Shown here one piece after another: positions 44,186-55,950 of a stretch of 64,000 bases of DNA. The stretch is from NCBI GenBank assembly GCA_023627715.1, contig JAMAHW010000031.1, positions 310,001 to 374,000 on the forward strand, written 5' to 3'. Within the stretch, counting starts at the first letter, position 1, and each line of letters begins with the position of its first letter. Under the pieces are notes generated by a model. That model was not told where the DNA came from. It did not search any database and saw nothing but the letters and a program-made list of their open reading frames with translations. Source of the stretch: Periconia sp. R9002. Its lineage: Eukaryota > Ascomycota > Dothideomycetes > Pleosporales > Periconiaceae. The position numbers were made by a program, and so were the translations under genes.

Positions 44186-45459
44186 TTATTCTGATCTGAC
44201 GCTCTTTTCCCACTCCTCAATCGCGCTTCTCAGCTCTCTCTCCACGCGATGATTGTGCCAAAAATGGTCCGCACCTTTAATCTCACTTGCTGAACACTGT
44301 GAAGTTTCATCGTCTTGTAACCGATTTACCCAATCTCGCACTTTGTGCACCGAGTTAAATTGGTCTTGATCACCGTACACGACCAAAGCCTGGTGTTTGG
44401 CAATCATCTCACCAGCGGCACCGCTACTCGCCGATCGATTCCAAAACCTAGGCCCCAGCGACAGGGTCGCGAGCGTCGAAATGGGCGGTGTAAGCGGCGA
44501 TACAATCAAGTATCGAACGTGAGGAACTACAATAGCGGGTCTTGCAGACGTCGGCTCGGAGGGCATTTGGGGGTGAGGAGATCGCCGATGGCTCAGACTT
44601 CTCAGGCTTTCGCTGATGTTGAGACTCCTTCGTCCGCTGTTGCCGTCCATACTCCGTCGGATATCTCTACTGCTCCTTCGCTTTTTGGGGCTGGTTTCCT
44701 CACCGCCCATGGTCACAGAAAGCTTTGCTTCGTGCCCTTTGCGTCGCCCGCGCTCTGCAGTCGCCCGAGCGGCATTGATCCACCCCAGATTCACTTGGTC
44801 GGCTAGCTTGTGCGCCCGCAATAAAATTTCATATGCTGCAGAGCCAGCTAAGGGCGTAGAGAATGGCTGCAATATAGAAGGTACTGGTGGCAAGTGACGG
44901 AGGATCATAGAGCCGTAAGAATATCCCCCAAGAATCACAACCGGGGGTTTGTCCCCTTGCTGTTCCGTGTTTGGAATTGACTGATCGGAAGTAAATATCG
45001 CTGTAGGAGGAGGGTTGGGTCGAAGGTAAGAGAGGTAGTGCATGAAGAAAGCAGCGAAGGATATGTAATCGTTCAGCTCCGGTTTACCGGACCAGCTCGT
45101 GCGGCCCTTACTGCCATGTGCACCTCTGTAAACAGTATGTGAGTATGGCCTCATCAAACTTGAAAGACACGATGACCATACCGGAAGTTAAAGGTACCAA
45201 CCACCCATCCCTTTCTAAGAAATTCGTCTATGACAATTGCTACAACATGATCGTCGTAACTCCCACCCATGGGCGCATAAGGATGTGCCATCACGACCCC
45301 TTTTCTCTGCCATATCGACTCAAATTCCTCCTCATGTTTGGAGTCCTTGGATCCCGGTCGAGAAAGGCCGTCTGGATGGTATACGCGGGCGTTGAGGGGA
45401 ATGTCATCGTAGATGGAGGGGATCGTGCATGTGAAGCGTGGCTCTGGGGATCTGGGCAT
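44186..45459 (-). CDS. Alpha/beta hydrolase with a basic Ser/Arg insertion, two exons
   Basis: A 405-residue serine hydrolase of unknown substrate. Exons read downward: 45459-45182 and 45125-44186. The GT-AG intron joins at phase 2 to give FNFRGAHGSKGRTSW, a conserved oxyanion-side loop of this fungal group. The nucleophile elbow is GGYSYGS (Ser near 158). The likely Asp is in VVYGDQDQF (near 342) and the His in GADHFWHN (near 380), so a full triad is present. Between the core strands lies an insertion at about residues 210-275, rich in Arg and Ser (KKRRSSRDIRRS and similar), that may be a phosphorylated or membrane-contacting loop. No signal peptide. ATG 45459 is the first in-frame ATG; the frame continues open upstream without one. 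Confidence 0.82.
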
Positions 45460-45751
45460 GTTGGGCCCACCATGGAGATTTTCAGTGCATTTCGCTGGTG
45501 CCACAGCACATCCTCATAGGGCCCGGTAACTGTAGACGCCGCAGCAATTGTTCGTGAACTGGTCCTCGGCCTGCGGGTAAAACTGACTGGCGGGGGAACA
45601 CATCTGGGCACACGCATGACGAGCCACTTCTCCCCTTGGGGTCCGTGCGCTAAGCCAAGAGCATCTGACATGTGAGACAACCATAAAGTTGATGTACAAA
45701 CATCTCCATCAGACAGAGCAAGAAAAGGGTGATTTAAACATTCATATCTGT

Positions 45752-48700
45752 TCAAAAATTTACACGTATTACCTCCATACCAACTCCGCAGACTAACAAT
45801 CTAGTAACTCCCTGATGAATATCACTTTCAAGGATAGCCATACTAGACACATCAGCGACATTTGTTTTCGCTTTGCAAATGCGCTCAATCTTGAGCGAAT
45901 CTAGTTTTCTAGGTTGCTCTAGATCTTCTGAATGGCTTTCTGTGTTGGCGTAAACTAACGTGACCTCCCAAAGTCGCAGCCATTGATCGTTTCCAGAAGT
46001 CACAACGAAAACGCGGGATTGTTGGACAAACATCGCGCAAGCTGTGACGGCAGAGGCATGTGCACGAACGACCGTAGTCGGTGAGTCGATGGTACAAAGT
46101 TCCTCAGGCGCTACGGTTGGGTTCTGATCTGCGGTGGATGTTACTAAAAAGGATATGCTCCCATCATCACCCCCTGATGCAAGGAGCATGGTGCAACTGT
46201 TGATGGTGTATGTTGCCAGAGTCTTGGAAGTATTCTGGTGGATTTTCGTGGGATTTTGCCAATTGAGAGTTTCTTTTGAGGCAGATTGAGACAAGGAACT
46301 CGGATAAGCATTTCTCAGCGGCCACAAAACCGCATGCCCGTCGGTACCAGCCGTGAGTAGGACGTCAGATGAAAGGAAAAAACACTGTGTGAGACAGGAT
46401 GTGAAGTAAGTACCAGAAGCGACGGTATGCCATGGTTCAGCAATCGTGGGATCGTAGTAATACACCTGAGGAACTTTAGTCTCCAATTGTGAGGTTAGTG
46501 TTCGGCTGGTACGTACCTTGATGTTGGAGTCCGAGAACACCATGGGGATTACAAAGCCACTATTATGGCTGCGTACGTCAAAGGACATAAGTCGAAGGTC
46601 GGCATGCTCACTTTCTGGTTTACAGACCGATTCACATGCCACACCCATGGTACCAAGTCCGGAGGGAAGTGAAATCACTCTCCAGACGTAGAATTCTTCG
46701 CATCCACCACTGCTGAAAAGATACCTACCATCGTCTGACCAATGCAAGTGTTGAATTCCTGTTTTGTGTTTCCGTAACGTTCTTCCCCCAACAAAATCAC
46801 CTTGTTTATAACAGAAAATCTTGATATCAGTGTCTTCCGCACCAGTGGCAATAAGCTGATTATCACCGTGACTGTTGTGGCTCTGTGTTACCGCAACGGC
46901 TTTGATCTCCCTTCCGTGACTTCCTTGGCGAACAACTTTATGGCTAGGATGGGCTTGCTGGCAAATGTGCATGGTCGATGCTCGTGTCCAGACCAGTATC
47001 CCGCAACCATAGCTCTGAAAATTCGGCTGGAAGGCCCAGCTGCGGTGTGCACCCCCGGTATCTACGCTGAAAAGCTCTTCTTCTACGGTGACATCATAGA
47101 GGATGAAGTGCTTGCTCGAGAAACCATAGACAAGAAGATGATCGTGGACAAAACAAATTCCTTCAATATTAGGACCAACAGGGAGACTCAAGTTATGTGC
47201 TAGTATGAGTGACCCAGTCATAAGATCGAATGAATGGATGACCAAGTGACCATTTCTTCCTGTGGAGATAAGATGCCCAAAATGCTTGTTGGAAGGTACC
47301 CACGATAGACACGAGACCGTTTCCTTTCCGTGCGCTCTGGTAATCGTTTGTATATATGAGATTGACGAGGTTGTAGCTTCTTCGAGGTCATCATTCATGT
47401 TAATGCGATATAACGCAATAGATCCCTGCCGGAAACCCAGGAATAAGTAGTCACTATTGGAGTCAGATGCAACATATTCCATGCTCGTAACAATGAGTCC
47501 AGATCCAGCGGTAGAAACTGGAACCTCGGTGTGTTTCGACAGAACTGGAGCTCCCGATTCTGGCCGTGTTAAGTAAAGGAGGTGGGCAGTGTTTTGACCT
47601 GTCACAGTGACCAACAGAATGACCCCTTTGACGCCCGATCGATGAAATTTTGTAGCGAATAAGCTTCCGACCTTCCCACAAACGCTATGAAGTCTGGTGA
47701 AAAGCCCAGTGTCCTTGACGTACACATATACACTTCCACGAGAGCCAGCCACGAAAGCAATGCCGAGTGAGGGTACTCCAGTAGACACGGAGTACCCGTT
47801 CAGATCCTGACTCTGCCCGACCAGTCTGGAATGAGAACGAACGTTCTCTCCATCAATTGACTGCATTGATGTTGTTTGGCCAAGGTAAATTTTGCCTGTA
47901 TTTGTGGTCACCAGGTAGGCAGTGTCATCAACGAAAGTATAAGTTCGGAAAAACTCAACAACTTTCAAGGAGCTTTGGGATTGAGTCATTTGATTCGTTG
48001 GGACAAGGTTGTGATTTTCTAGTTTGGGTGTGATAATGTCTTGAATTGTGTGCTCCGTGGAGAAACACCCAGAGTGGCCGAGCAAAGGAAGAGAGGTGCC
48101 CATAGAGCAAACAGTTATCTTGCTATCCGCTCCGCAAGAAAAGATCTGGCGTGATTCCAAAGTGCGTGAGTGGATAGTCAAAGCCCAGATGTTCTTACCG
48201 CTGTGATATGCTGCCACGTCCAGCTGCGAAAGAAGGTAGGGAAGTGTTGCGCCGTCGCCGCAGCCAGCGTCTTTATTTCGACTAAACGACCAAGTTCGAG
48301 TCGTGGCATCTTCGCCAGTCGATACGAGATATATTCCTGGTGTTTTGTAGGCATGATCTAGGAAATGGACACCCCATACGCGTGAGATATGTCCCCATCC
48401 AATAGCCAGACAGTCGGAACTCGAGAAGGAGTCGAACGACGAATTCATAAAGCCAGTATGATGTGCTCTATCTTTTTGGTCAATACTCTCCCCCTCGCAT
48501 GATGAGATGTCGGAAACATCCCAGATGCGAATAGTTCTGTCATCGCTGCAACTAGCAAGGAGGCGTTGCGATCGTCCGTGCTGGTCGGTTTCGTATAGTT
48601 GAGAAAGCTGCACGCCAAATATCGATCCTTCATGGCCTAAGAATACGCGATGTATTTTTGATATACTTCCCGATTGTAGATCATTCATCCACGACCACAG

Positions 48701-49326
48701 TACAATTTCCCCAAACGCAGTGCCTGCAGCGACAAGGATCCGATCATAGGTGACCCAGGTGAGATGGGCTGAATAAAGAATGGAGCGTGAGCTAGATGTG
48801 AGTTCAGAAATGGAAATGGATGGGATCCCGTCGACGTGCGCCGTCTTCAACTGCAAAAGGGAATTGTGTGCTGTTACCGCAGCACATAGAGGCACCTCTA
48901 CTGCAACTCCATTGTCGTTCAGCGACGGTGCGGGGCTGAGATACAGTATCCAGTCTGGAGCTTCGGCACAGTTTGAGAATATCCATGAGTTGGGAACGAT
49001 GCTTGCGTCTTTGGCGTCACCCAGGAGATCAAATTCTAAAGCGCGCACAAGCAATCCTCCCCATACTATGATGACGACATGCTGGTCTGACCTGTAGACT
49101 ACAGAGATGCCATGTACGGCCTGAGCCCGGAAGATACGTTTTGACACGAAGCAATTCAAGGTTTGCGCGCTGTAGAAGCGCACAAATGGGCCTTCAGCAG
49201 CCAGGAAAAAGGGACCGCAAGAGGCAGACGCGGTGACGGGAACACGGGTGCATTCATGCTACATGGATTCATCAACTTCAGCAATTTTTCAGGGGGCAGA
49301 GGACGAACATGAAGCTCCACGGACAT
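45752..49326 (-). CDS. WDR6/Rtt10 (Trm734)-like WD40 protein, three exons proposed
   Basis: A large WD40 protein. Its family partners the Trm7/FTSJ1 methyltransferase for 2'-O-methylation of tRNA position 34. Proposed exons read downward: 49326-49309 (18 nt, MSVELH), 49258-46517 and 46465-45752, giving 1157 residues. The long frame has no ATG at its start but opens with HECTRVPVTASASCGPFFLA, the expected WDR6 N-terminus after an acceptor TAG, so a tiny first exon is needed. The second intron (46516-46466, 51 nt, GTACGT to CAG, CTAAC branch) keeps frame and has no stop; removing it gives SNIKVYYYDP. Repeats include GHEGSIFGVQL and SCSDDRTIRIWDV. The gene is divergent from the PBDC1 gene, 193 bases between start codons. 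Family call is good; the first exon is tentative. Confidence 0.88.
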
Positions 49327-49519
49327 TGGAGAGTAACGTGGAGGGCACTGATGTATGGAGGAGGTTCAATGTTGCGATGTTGAGTCAGCGCGGGGCAAAC
49401 GAGCTGGTTGTGTGGGATGAGGTGGGGTCGGAAGTGACGTCGGGTAGATCAGCCAGAAATTTTATACATTTTCTTACCATCCTGCGCATCAAGTCAATCA
49501 ATCACTCGAGTAACTCACC
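49327..49519. promoter_or_regulatory. Short bidirectional promoter of WDR6 and PBDC1 genes
   Basis: Only 193 bases separate the two proposed start codons on opposite strands. ATTTTATACATTTT near 49456 is a TATA-like element oriented towards the + strand gene. Both products act in translation, so coregulation is plausible but unproven. Confidence 0.55.
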
Positions 49520-50164
49520 ATGTCTCTGGGACCATCCGCCGCCAATATCAACGCCGAGGAGGCTGATAACTTTGAAGACGTACGCACCCTCTTCCTTGCT
49601 ATGCGCTCAGCGGTGCTATGCTTTTGGCGGTACAACCTACTGACACTTCTCTAGATCGAAAAGCAGTTCGCTGTCAAAGGTCAGAAACGTCCGCTCTACC
49701 GAAAAGTATCCAGGCGCTGATTTTCTTTGATAGTTGTCCAGCATGTCGAGACTTATTGGAACATTCTCGAGAAGGTCCCCGGCTCCAAGCTTCGCCTCAC
49801 CAAATTCGACGACGAGATCTACGAGCATTTCAAGAAGGAGTTCCCCGACTTCGATGCCGCAGCTACAATCAACGAGGATGAAATGAAGAGCAAGGAGGGG
49901 AAAGAGCGATGGCGCAACTTTATCAACGCATATGAGAAGAAGATTGATGATTACAATTTCGGGACCATGCTGAGGGCGAATCCCAAAACGGAATACGACC
50001 AAGAGGGCACTATATTCGCAGTTCGCATGCAATTTTATGCCGTCGAGATTGCCCGGTAAGTCAACATGATACCTATGTGCATAGGGTGGCCTGCTGACTG
50101 CAATAGCAACCGCCAAGGTCTCAACGACTGGGTCTATGAGAAAGCGCACCCGGAGAGCAAATGA
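49520..50164 (+). CDS. PBDC1/YPL225W (Chp1) family protein, four exons
   Basis: A 154-residue helical protein. The yeast member is a ribosome-associated chaperone dedicated to new eEF1A. Exons: 49520-49579, 49655-49679 (25 nt), 49734-50055 and 50107-50164; every junction keeps frame. The protein begins MSLGPSAANINAEEADNFED, then VVQHVETYWNILEKVPGSKL and LTKFDDEIYEHFKKEFPDF, both diagnostic of the family. Downstream is KERWRNFINAYEKKIDDYNF and the end GLNDWVYEKAHPESK. It is divergent from the WDR6 gene. Confidence 0.94.
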
Positions 50165-50754
50165 TTACACCGGTCATCATACTATTCAACGTAATCAACT
50201 TTGAAAGCACTGTGTGAAGTCATTCGGTGAGGCATTACGAAACTGTCGAATGATCGATATTTCCGTGCCCTTCAGACTTTGTTCTTTGTCTCATTTGCTG
50301 TCCGTCTTCTACCACGCTCGAGCGGCGAAACTACCCAAAGGTCTGCTTAAAATACAGCGAAATGGTCGTTCCCGAGTTTGGCATTGTAAGTGCGTCGCAA
50401 GAGGGATCATGACCAGGAGCAGAAAGTGTAGAAACAACACCACGCTTGATCAAAAGTTTGGAGTCGCAACTGTGAAAAGGCATAGGTAGCATTTCTATCC
50501 CCACACAATACAAATATCAAAGTGTTACATACAGTACCGCTAGTGGTTGAATACGACAATGACGGTTGTGGTGGGCCGGAACAATATCAATGGCAAACAA
50601 GGTCATCGCGTGGTATAGGCAAGGCTAGTCCGCATTCGGCAGTCCACCACGTTCGTCCTGTTATATGCTCTGTTCCCTTTTCTATTTCGTGTCTCGTAAT
50701 TCCTTTTGCTGTGGGTATGATAGATTCATTCGTACACTTCTTCGGACTGGCACC
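50165..50754. other. Intergenic region between PBDC1 and STE6 genes
   Basis: About 590 bases on the 3' side of PBDC1 and upstream of the ABC exporter. The exporter's frame stays open upstream of its ATG to about 50665 but has no earlier ATG. I did not find a clear pheromone-response element by eye. Confidence 0.5.
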
Positions 50755-53700
50755 ATGGCAATGCCTTCCTCGCCGTCATCGATGACCGAGCCTGCCAAAC
50801 CAACACCACGAGATGGAGAGGAGGGCGACTACCTTTGCACAACGGGTTGGAAAGCGTTGTTTGGCTTCACGGCGAAAAGTCACTTACCAATACTGTCTGT
50901 GGCCATCTTCGCCGCCCTCATTGCTGCTTTGGCCAACCCAGCCATCGCCTTTGTATTTGGCTCCATCTTCCACCAATTCACTGAATTTGGCTCAGGACGT
51001 CTTACAGCCGCCGAGTTCCTTCGTCAAATCTCTAAATATTGCACATATCTGACCGCTTTTGGATGTGCAAGCTGGATCGCTAATAGCATATATTTCATGC
51101 TATTCCTTTCATTCGGCGAGCTCCAAGCTCACAGCGCGCGCCAAACCATCTTCACTGCTCTACTTCGAAAGGATATGACGTGGTATGATACCAGAGATGC
51201 AGGTATCGCAGCACTACTTTCTTCTGTGCAAATGTAAGTCACTATGAGCAAAGTCTTCGTCCTCCGCTCCTGTGCTGACTGTTCCAGGCAGATACGCGAT
51301 CTTCAGCTGTCGCTTTCTCAACCCTTTGGCGAAATTATGCAGTGTATATTTGGAGCCACTGCAACCCTGGCGCTCGCCCTATACTCATCGTGGAACCTAA
51401 CGCTAGTCGTCATTTGTTCCGTCCCGATTGTTTACATCGTCATGAGCTTTTTGTCCACAATGCTAGCAAAACGTGCACACGAACAGAGCGACATGCTCTG
51501 TCAAGCATTAGCCATAGTCACGAACACGATATCCAACATAGAAGCTGTAAAATACTTCAACGGCGAGCACTTACAACTCCAGAAATATTTGAACGCAATA
51601 ATTCGGTCCGGTGGAGCGTACAAGAAGCAGGCCAATATCCGCTCTGTGCAACTGGGCATCACCCAGTTTTTCACTTTTAGCATTTTTGTCCAGGGCTTCT
51701 GGTACGGAAGCTATCTTGTCAGAAAAGGAGAGAGAAATCCCGGACAGATTGTCACGACATTCTGGGCAGCCATGATGACGGTGCATTCTATCACCGCGTT
51801 CTTGCCACAATATATCGTCCTTCAGAAAGGCAAAGTAGCTGGAGCAAGGTTAAGGTCTCTGGTGGTTCAAATATCTAAAGACAATCTTGGGACTGAGACT
51901 ATGGGAGATATCGAACCTCGGCAAGCATTTGGGAATATTGAATTCAGACGTGTGAGTTCATCTATTGAGTGTTTGCTTTATCTCCCAAGACTAAGAGAAA
52001 GCAGGTTTCCTTTGCTTACCCCTCCCGTCCAGATCAGCTTGCCTTACGTCAAGTTTCACTGGATTTTGCTGCTGGATGTACGACTTTCGTGGTTGGGAGG
52101 AGCGGCTCTGGGAAAAGTACATTAGGTCAGCTTCTGGTACGATTTTATCGACCGTTATCTGGGGCTATTTATCTCGATGGAATACCCCTGGAGTATCTCG
52201 ACACTAAATGGCTCCGGGAACATATCACCCTCGTGGAACAACACAGCGTTCTTTTTAATGATACGATATCCCGCAATATCGCTCTGGGCTGTAACGATGG
52301 AAAGGTTAGCCAATCAGAGATTCAAAAGGCCGCGATATTTGCCATGCTGCATCAGACGATAATGGATCTTCCTAAAGGATATGATACCGTTATAGGCTCT
52401 CAAAACCCCGGATTGAGTGGTGGTCAAACGCAGCGAATGGCCCTCGCTAGAGCTCGTTTACGAGATACACCAGTGCTTATCTTGGATGAGTCTACTAGTG
52501 CGCTGGATTACATTACAAGATCTGCAATCATCAAAGCCATTCGTGAATGGAGATCTGGTAAAACCACCATTATCATCACACATGATAGTTCACAGATTCT
52601 GCCCGATGATCGCGTGTACGTAATGGACAATGCCCAGCTAGTAAAACAAGGTGTACGGAAGGAGATGGAGACTCAAACCAACTCTCCCTTTACGCATTTC
52701 ACAGAAACACATAAAAATGAAGAGCCAGAATATGATACAGAAGAGATGATGTCTCTCTATATGGACTCAGAGGTGGAGGAGGACAGCATCGCGAAGCCGA
52801 GCCGTCGGTCATCGTATAACCCATTCTTCAGACAGTCGATGGTATTTTCTCCCTTTGCAAATGCCGACCACGAAGAGTTAACGGCTTACAATACTTCGAG
52901 GAGGAGCTCACAAGGATATCAACTTGATTGGCCGACACAAAATACTTTGAAACCTCCACCCGGCCCTGGAGCAAGTGTCCAGGGAGAGATCGTTACTGTT
53001 GGAAAGCCCAGATTGATCTCAGTGCCAAGGCGTGGATTCAACAATCATGATGAAACTGCCCCCAAACAGAAAGATGCATCTAAAGATCGGCCTTTGCCTC
53101 CTCTTCCAAAAGATGGCGAGGACATACCCTCTTTCCGCAAAACATTCCGCGCGAAGAGGGAGAGATACAAGTCACTCCGGAAGATGAGAAAGGAAGCTCC
53201 CAACATAATTCCCCCGTTGCGCATTATGGAAATCATTGGCTCTGTGTGGCCCCTAGTAGGATGGTCTTCTCGTCTGTCTCTCATTGCCGGTGTCATGTGT
53301 GCCTTGATCCACGCGGCAGCAACCCCGACATTTGGGTATATTTTCTCGCAACTCCTCGAAACATTTTACAACCCTGAAGATCAGAAGAGAAAGGCCATGA
53401 TATGGGCACTGTCCATATTATCCGTTTCCATCATTGATGGCTTAGCAACATATGGCTGGAATGCATTCTTTGATATGGCAGCGCAGACATGGGTCAACGC
53501 ATTGAAGCTGGAGGCCATGAAGCGTCTGCTTATGCAGCCAAGGGAGTTTTTCGATAAAGAGGAAAATGGCGTCTCTCGCCTGGCTGAATGCATGGACCAG
53601 TTTGCAGAGGAAGCACGCAATCTTCCAGGACGCTTCTGTGGCATTCTCCTCGTCATGCTCTCCACCATGGCAATAGCGGTCATTTGGAGCATGGTCATAT

Positions 53701-55085
53701 CCTGGAGACTTACGCTCTTGTCGCTTGCAAGTCTGGTCTGTATGCTCTGTATCATGGAAACATACAATGCCATCAGCCATCACTGGGAGAGACAAGCCAA
53801 TGAAGGCAATGAGACTGTAGGAAAGATTTTGCATGAGACATTCGTCAACATCCGAACTGCGCGGTGTCTCGCACTCGAGAAAGTGTTCGGTGCAAAATAT
53901 AACGCATCCATCTCGAACTCGCTTCGCGTTGGTATCAAGCGTTCGATATACTCGGGTTCTATGTACGGGCTCAGCTATGCAAGCTCCCCGCTTATCACGG
54001 CTTTGTTGTTCTTCTGGGGTGGATACAACGTTTCCAAAGGCTATTTCGCACCCATAAAATTCATAGAAGCCTTCAACATCCTGATGCTGAGCGTCGCTCA
54101 TGTTGCCCTCATTGGCAATTACATTCCACAGATCAACATCGCCCGAGATGCTGGGTCACGCCTTATACGACTCGCGCGCCTACCTCAAGACTCACATGAG
54201 CTTAACGGGACTTCTCAACTGTTTAATGTGGGCGACATCTCCCTGGACAAAGTCAGCTTCACCTACCCTGCTCGACCAGATCATCCCGTGCTTCATGATG
54301 TCTCATTTGAGATTCCGCGTGGAAGGTGTACCGCTATCGTAGGCACTTCTGGGTCCGGTAAATCGACCATTGCCGCGTTGCTCCTGAAGCTTTATCACAC
54401 CTCGGCAGGAGAGTCGAGGCGCCGCCCCCAAATTTCGATATCCGGTCAAGACATCAACAACTTGCATACCTTTACCCTTCGCTCTCGTATAGCAATCGTA
54501 TCGCAAACCCCGGTGATTTTCCCTGGCACTATTGCAGAAAACATCATCTACGGGTTAAGCCTGTCAAGTCGCTTAACTACGCCAGAAAACATTCGCGCAG
54601 CAGCAGAGGCAGCGGGAGCCGCGGATTTTATAGAAAGCCTACCACAAAGCTACCGGACCGTTATCGGCGAAGGTGGCACTGGACTCTCTGGTGGACAAGC
54701 ACAGCGTATTGCCATTGCAAGGGCGCTTGTTCGCGAACCGGACATTTTGATCCTCGACGAAGCGACCTCTGCTTTAGATGTTGAGTCTGCAGGCATAATA
54801 CGGGATACTATCCAGCGCCTCGTCCGCGAAAACAAGGCCGCGGGTCAGCACTATTTTGACCATCACTTTGGCACCACCGGGAGCCAGCGAGCGAGTGTCG
54901 TGGGTAGGAAACATATGACGGTCATCATCATCACTCATGCAAAGGAGATGATGGCTATTGCTGAGCATATAGTCATGCTCGACAAGGGGCGGGTTGTCGA
55001 TGAAGGGTCGTTTGATGAGCTGGAGTGGAGAAAGGGGGCCTTTGGACGGTTGCTGAAGGGGGAAAGTGTCAGCGATGTAGAATAG
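50755..55085 (+). CDS. STE6: Ste6-type full-size ABC exporter (a-factor exporter family), three exons
   Basis: A 1407-residue ABCB transporter arranged TMD1-NBD1-TMD2-NBD2, most like Ste6, which exports the farnesylated mating pheromone. Exons: 50755-51233, 51288-51951 and 52005-55085; introns are GT-AG, and junctions give SVQMQIRDLQ and EFRRVSFAYP. NBD1 has Walker A GRSGSGKST (about 412), signature LSGGQTQR (518), Walker B LILDESTSALD (540) and H-loop ITHD. NBD2 has GTSGSGKST (1161), LSGGQAQR (1276), LILDEATSALD (1296) and ITHAKEM. All catalytic motifs look intact in both halves. A long Ser/Pro-rich linker separates NBD1 from TMD2. NBD2 has about 30 extra residues between the D-loop and the H-loop. 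Substrate is inferred from family; a general lipid or drug exporter is the alternative. Confidence 0.88.
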
Positions 55086-55950
55086 AGCGTATGCCGCGCA
55101 TTGAACGTAAAGAAAGAATATGCTCCAATTCCCATGGCTTTGATAAACATCGGATTGACCAATCAACAGACATTGATGAATGTGGGGTGCGGCCATGCGT
55201 ATGCAGAGTGACCGATGGAATTATGCGGGGGAATTGCGGGGTTCATCCGTCTTTCAGTCTTCGGTAACTAGTTACCGCGAACAGTCAATCCAGCTTCAAT
55301 TGTAAAGTTAGAGAGACCAAAACAGAGCCAAATCTAGGGAAAAGGGAGAGAAAGTTAATTAGGGGGTCTGGCTTCTACTATTTTCAAAAGCAGGTAGATC
55401 AGCCGTTGTAAAAACCACATGTGCACCCACGCAGGCGACGTCCACGCGACGCAATCATTCCTTGATACTCACTGCCACGGTGGCAGTCAGTCCTATTCAG
55501 GCCATGCCATAATCCTTAGCATCTCATACTTTTTCCAGAGAAGCCTAAAGATCCATCTAATCCATCCAATGCCGTACCAGTATTCCCCGCGGAAGTGACA
55601 CCGGATGTCTGCATTGGGTAATGCCGCTCCTGATGCGCCTGCAATTCGACGTCCCCCATGGAATAACCCACCTTCGATGCTTTCCATTTCCCTGTAGAGT
55701 TAACATGATGGGTCTAGATTAACTAACGGTCATATGATGCAAAGCTGGAAAATGGCATCATGACCTACTTTAAAGACCTCGTGGCTGCTCATTGCATTGC
55801 TCCTCTATTGCTTGGTTCATTTACTTTTCACTTCCTTTTTCACAAAGTACTCTTTTGCTTGTATTGATACCAAGTGCGCTTTCTGCTTGATTACAATTTT
55901 AGTTTCGATACCCTTTGGACGTCTTCTCATCATTGATACGGGTGGTCAAA
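55086..55950. other. Intergenic region between STE6 and the dehydrogenase
   Basis: About 865 bases. A small imperfect palindrome, GGTAACTAGTTACC, lies at about 55263-55276. Open frames are short and unconvincing, and no gene is seen. Confidence 0.55.

Noticed and set aside
53442..54101. 219-codon - strand frame inside the STE6 gene
   Set aside because: Antisense shadow; the + strand frame is continuous and motif-rich.
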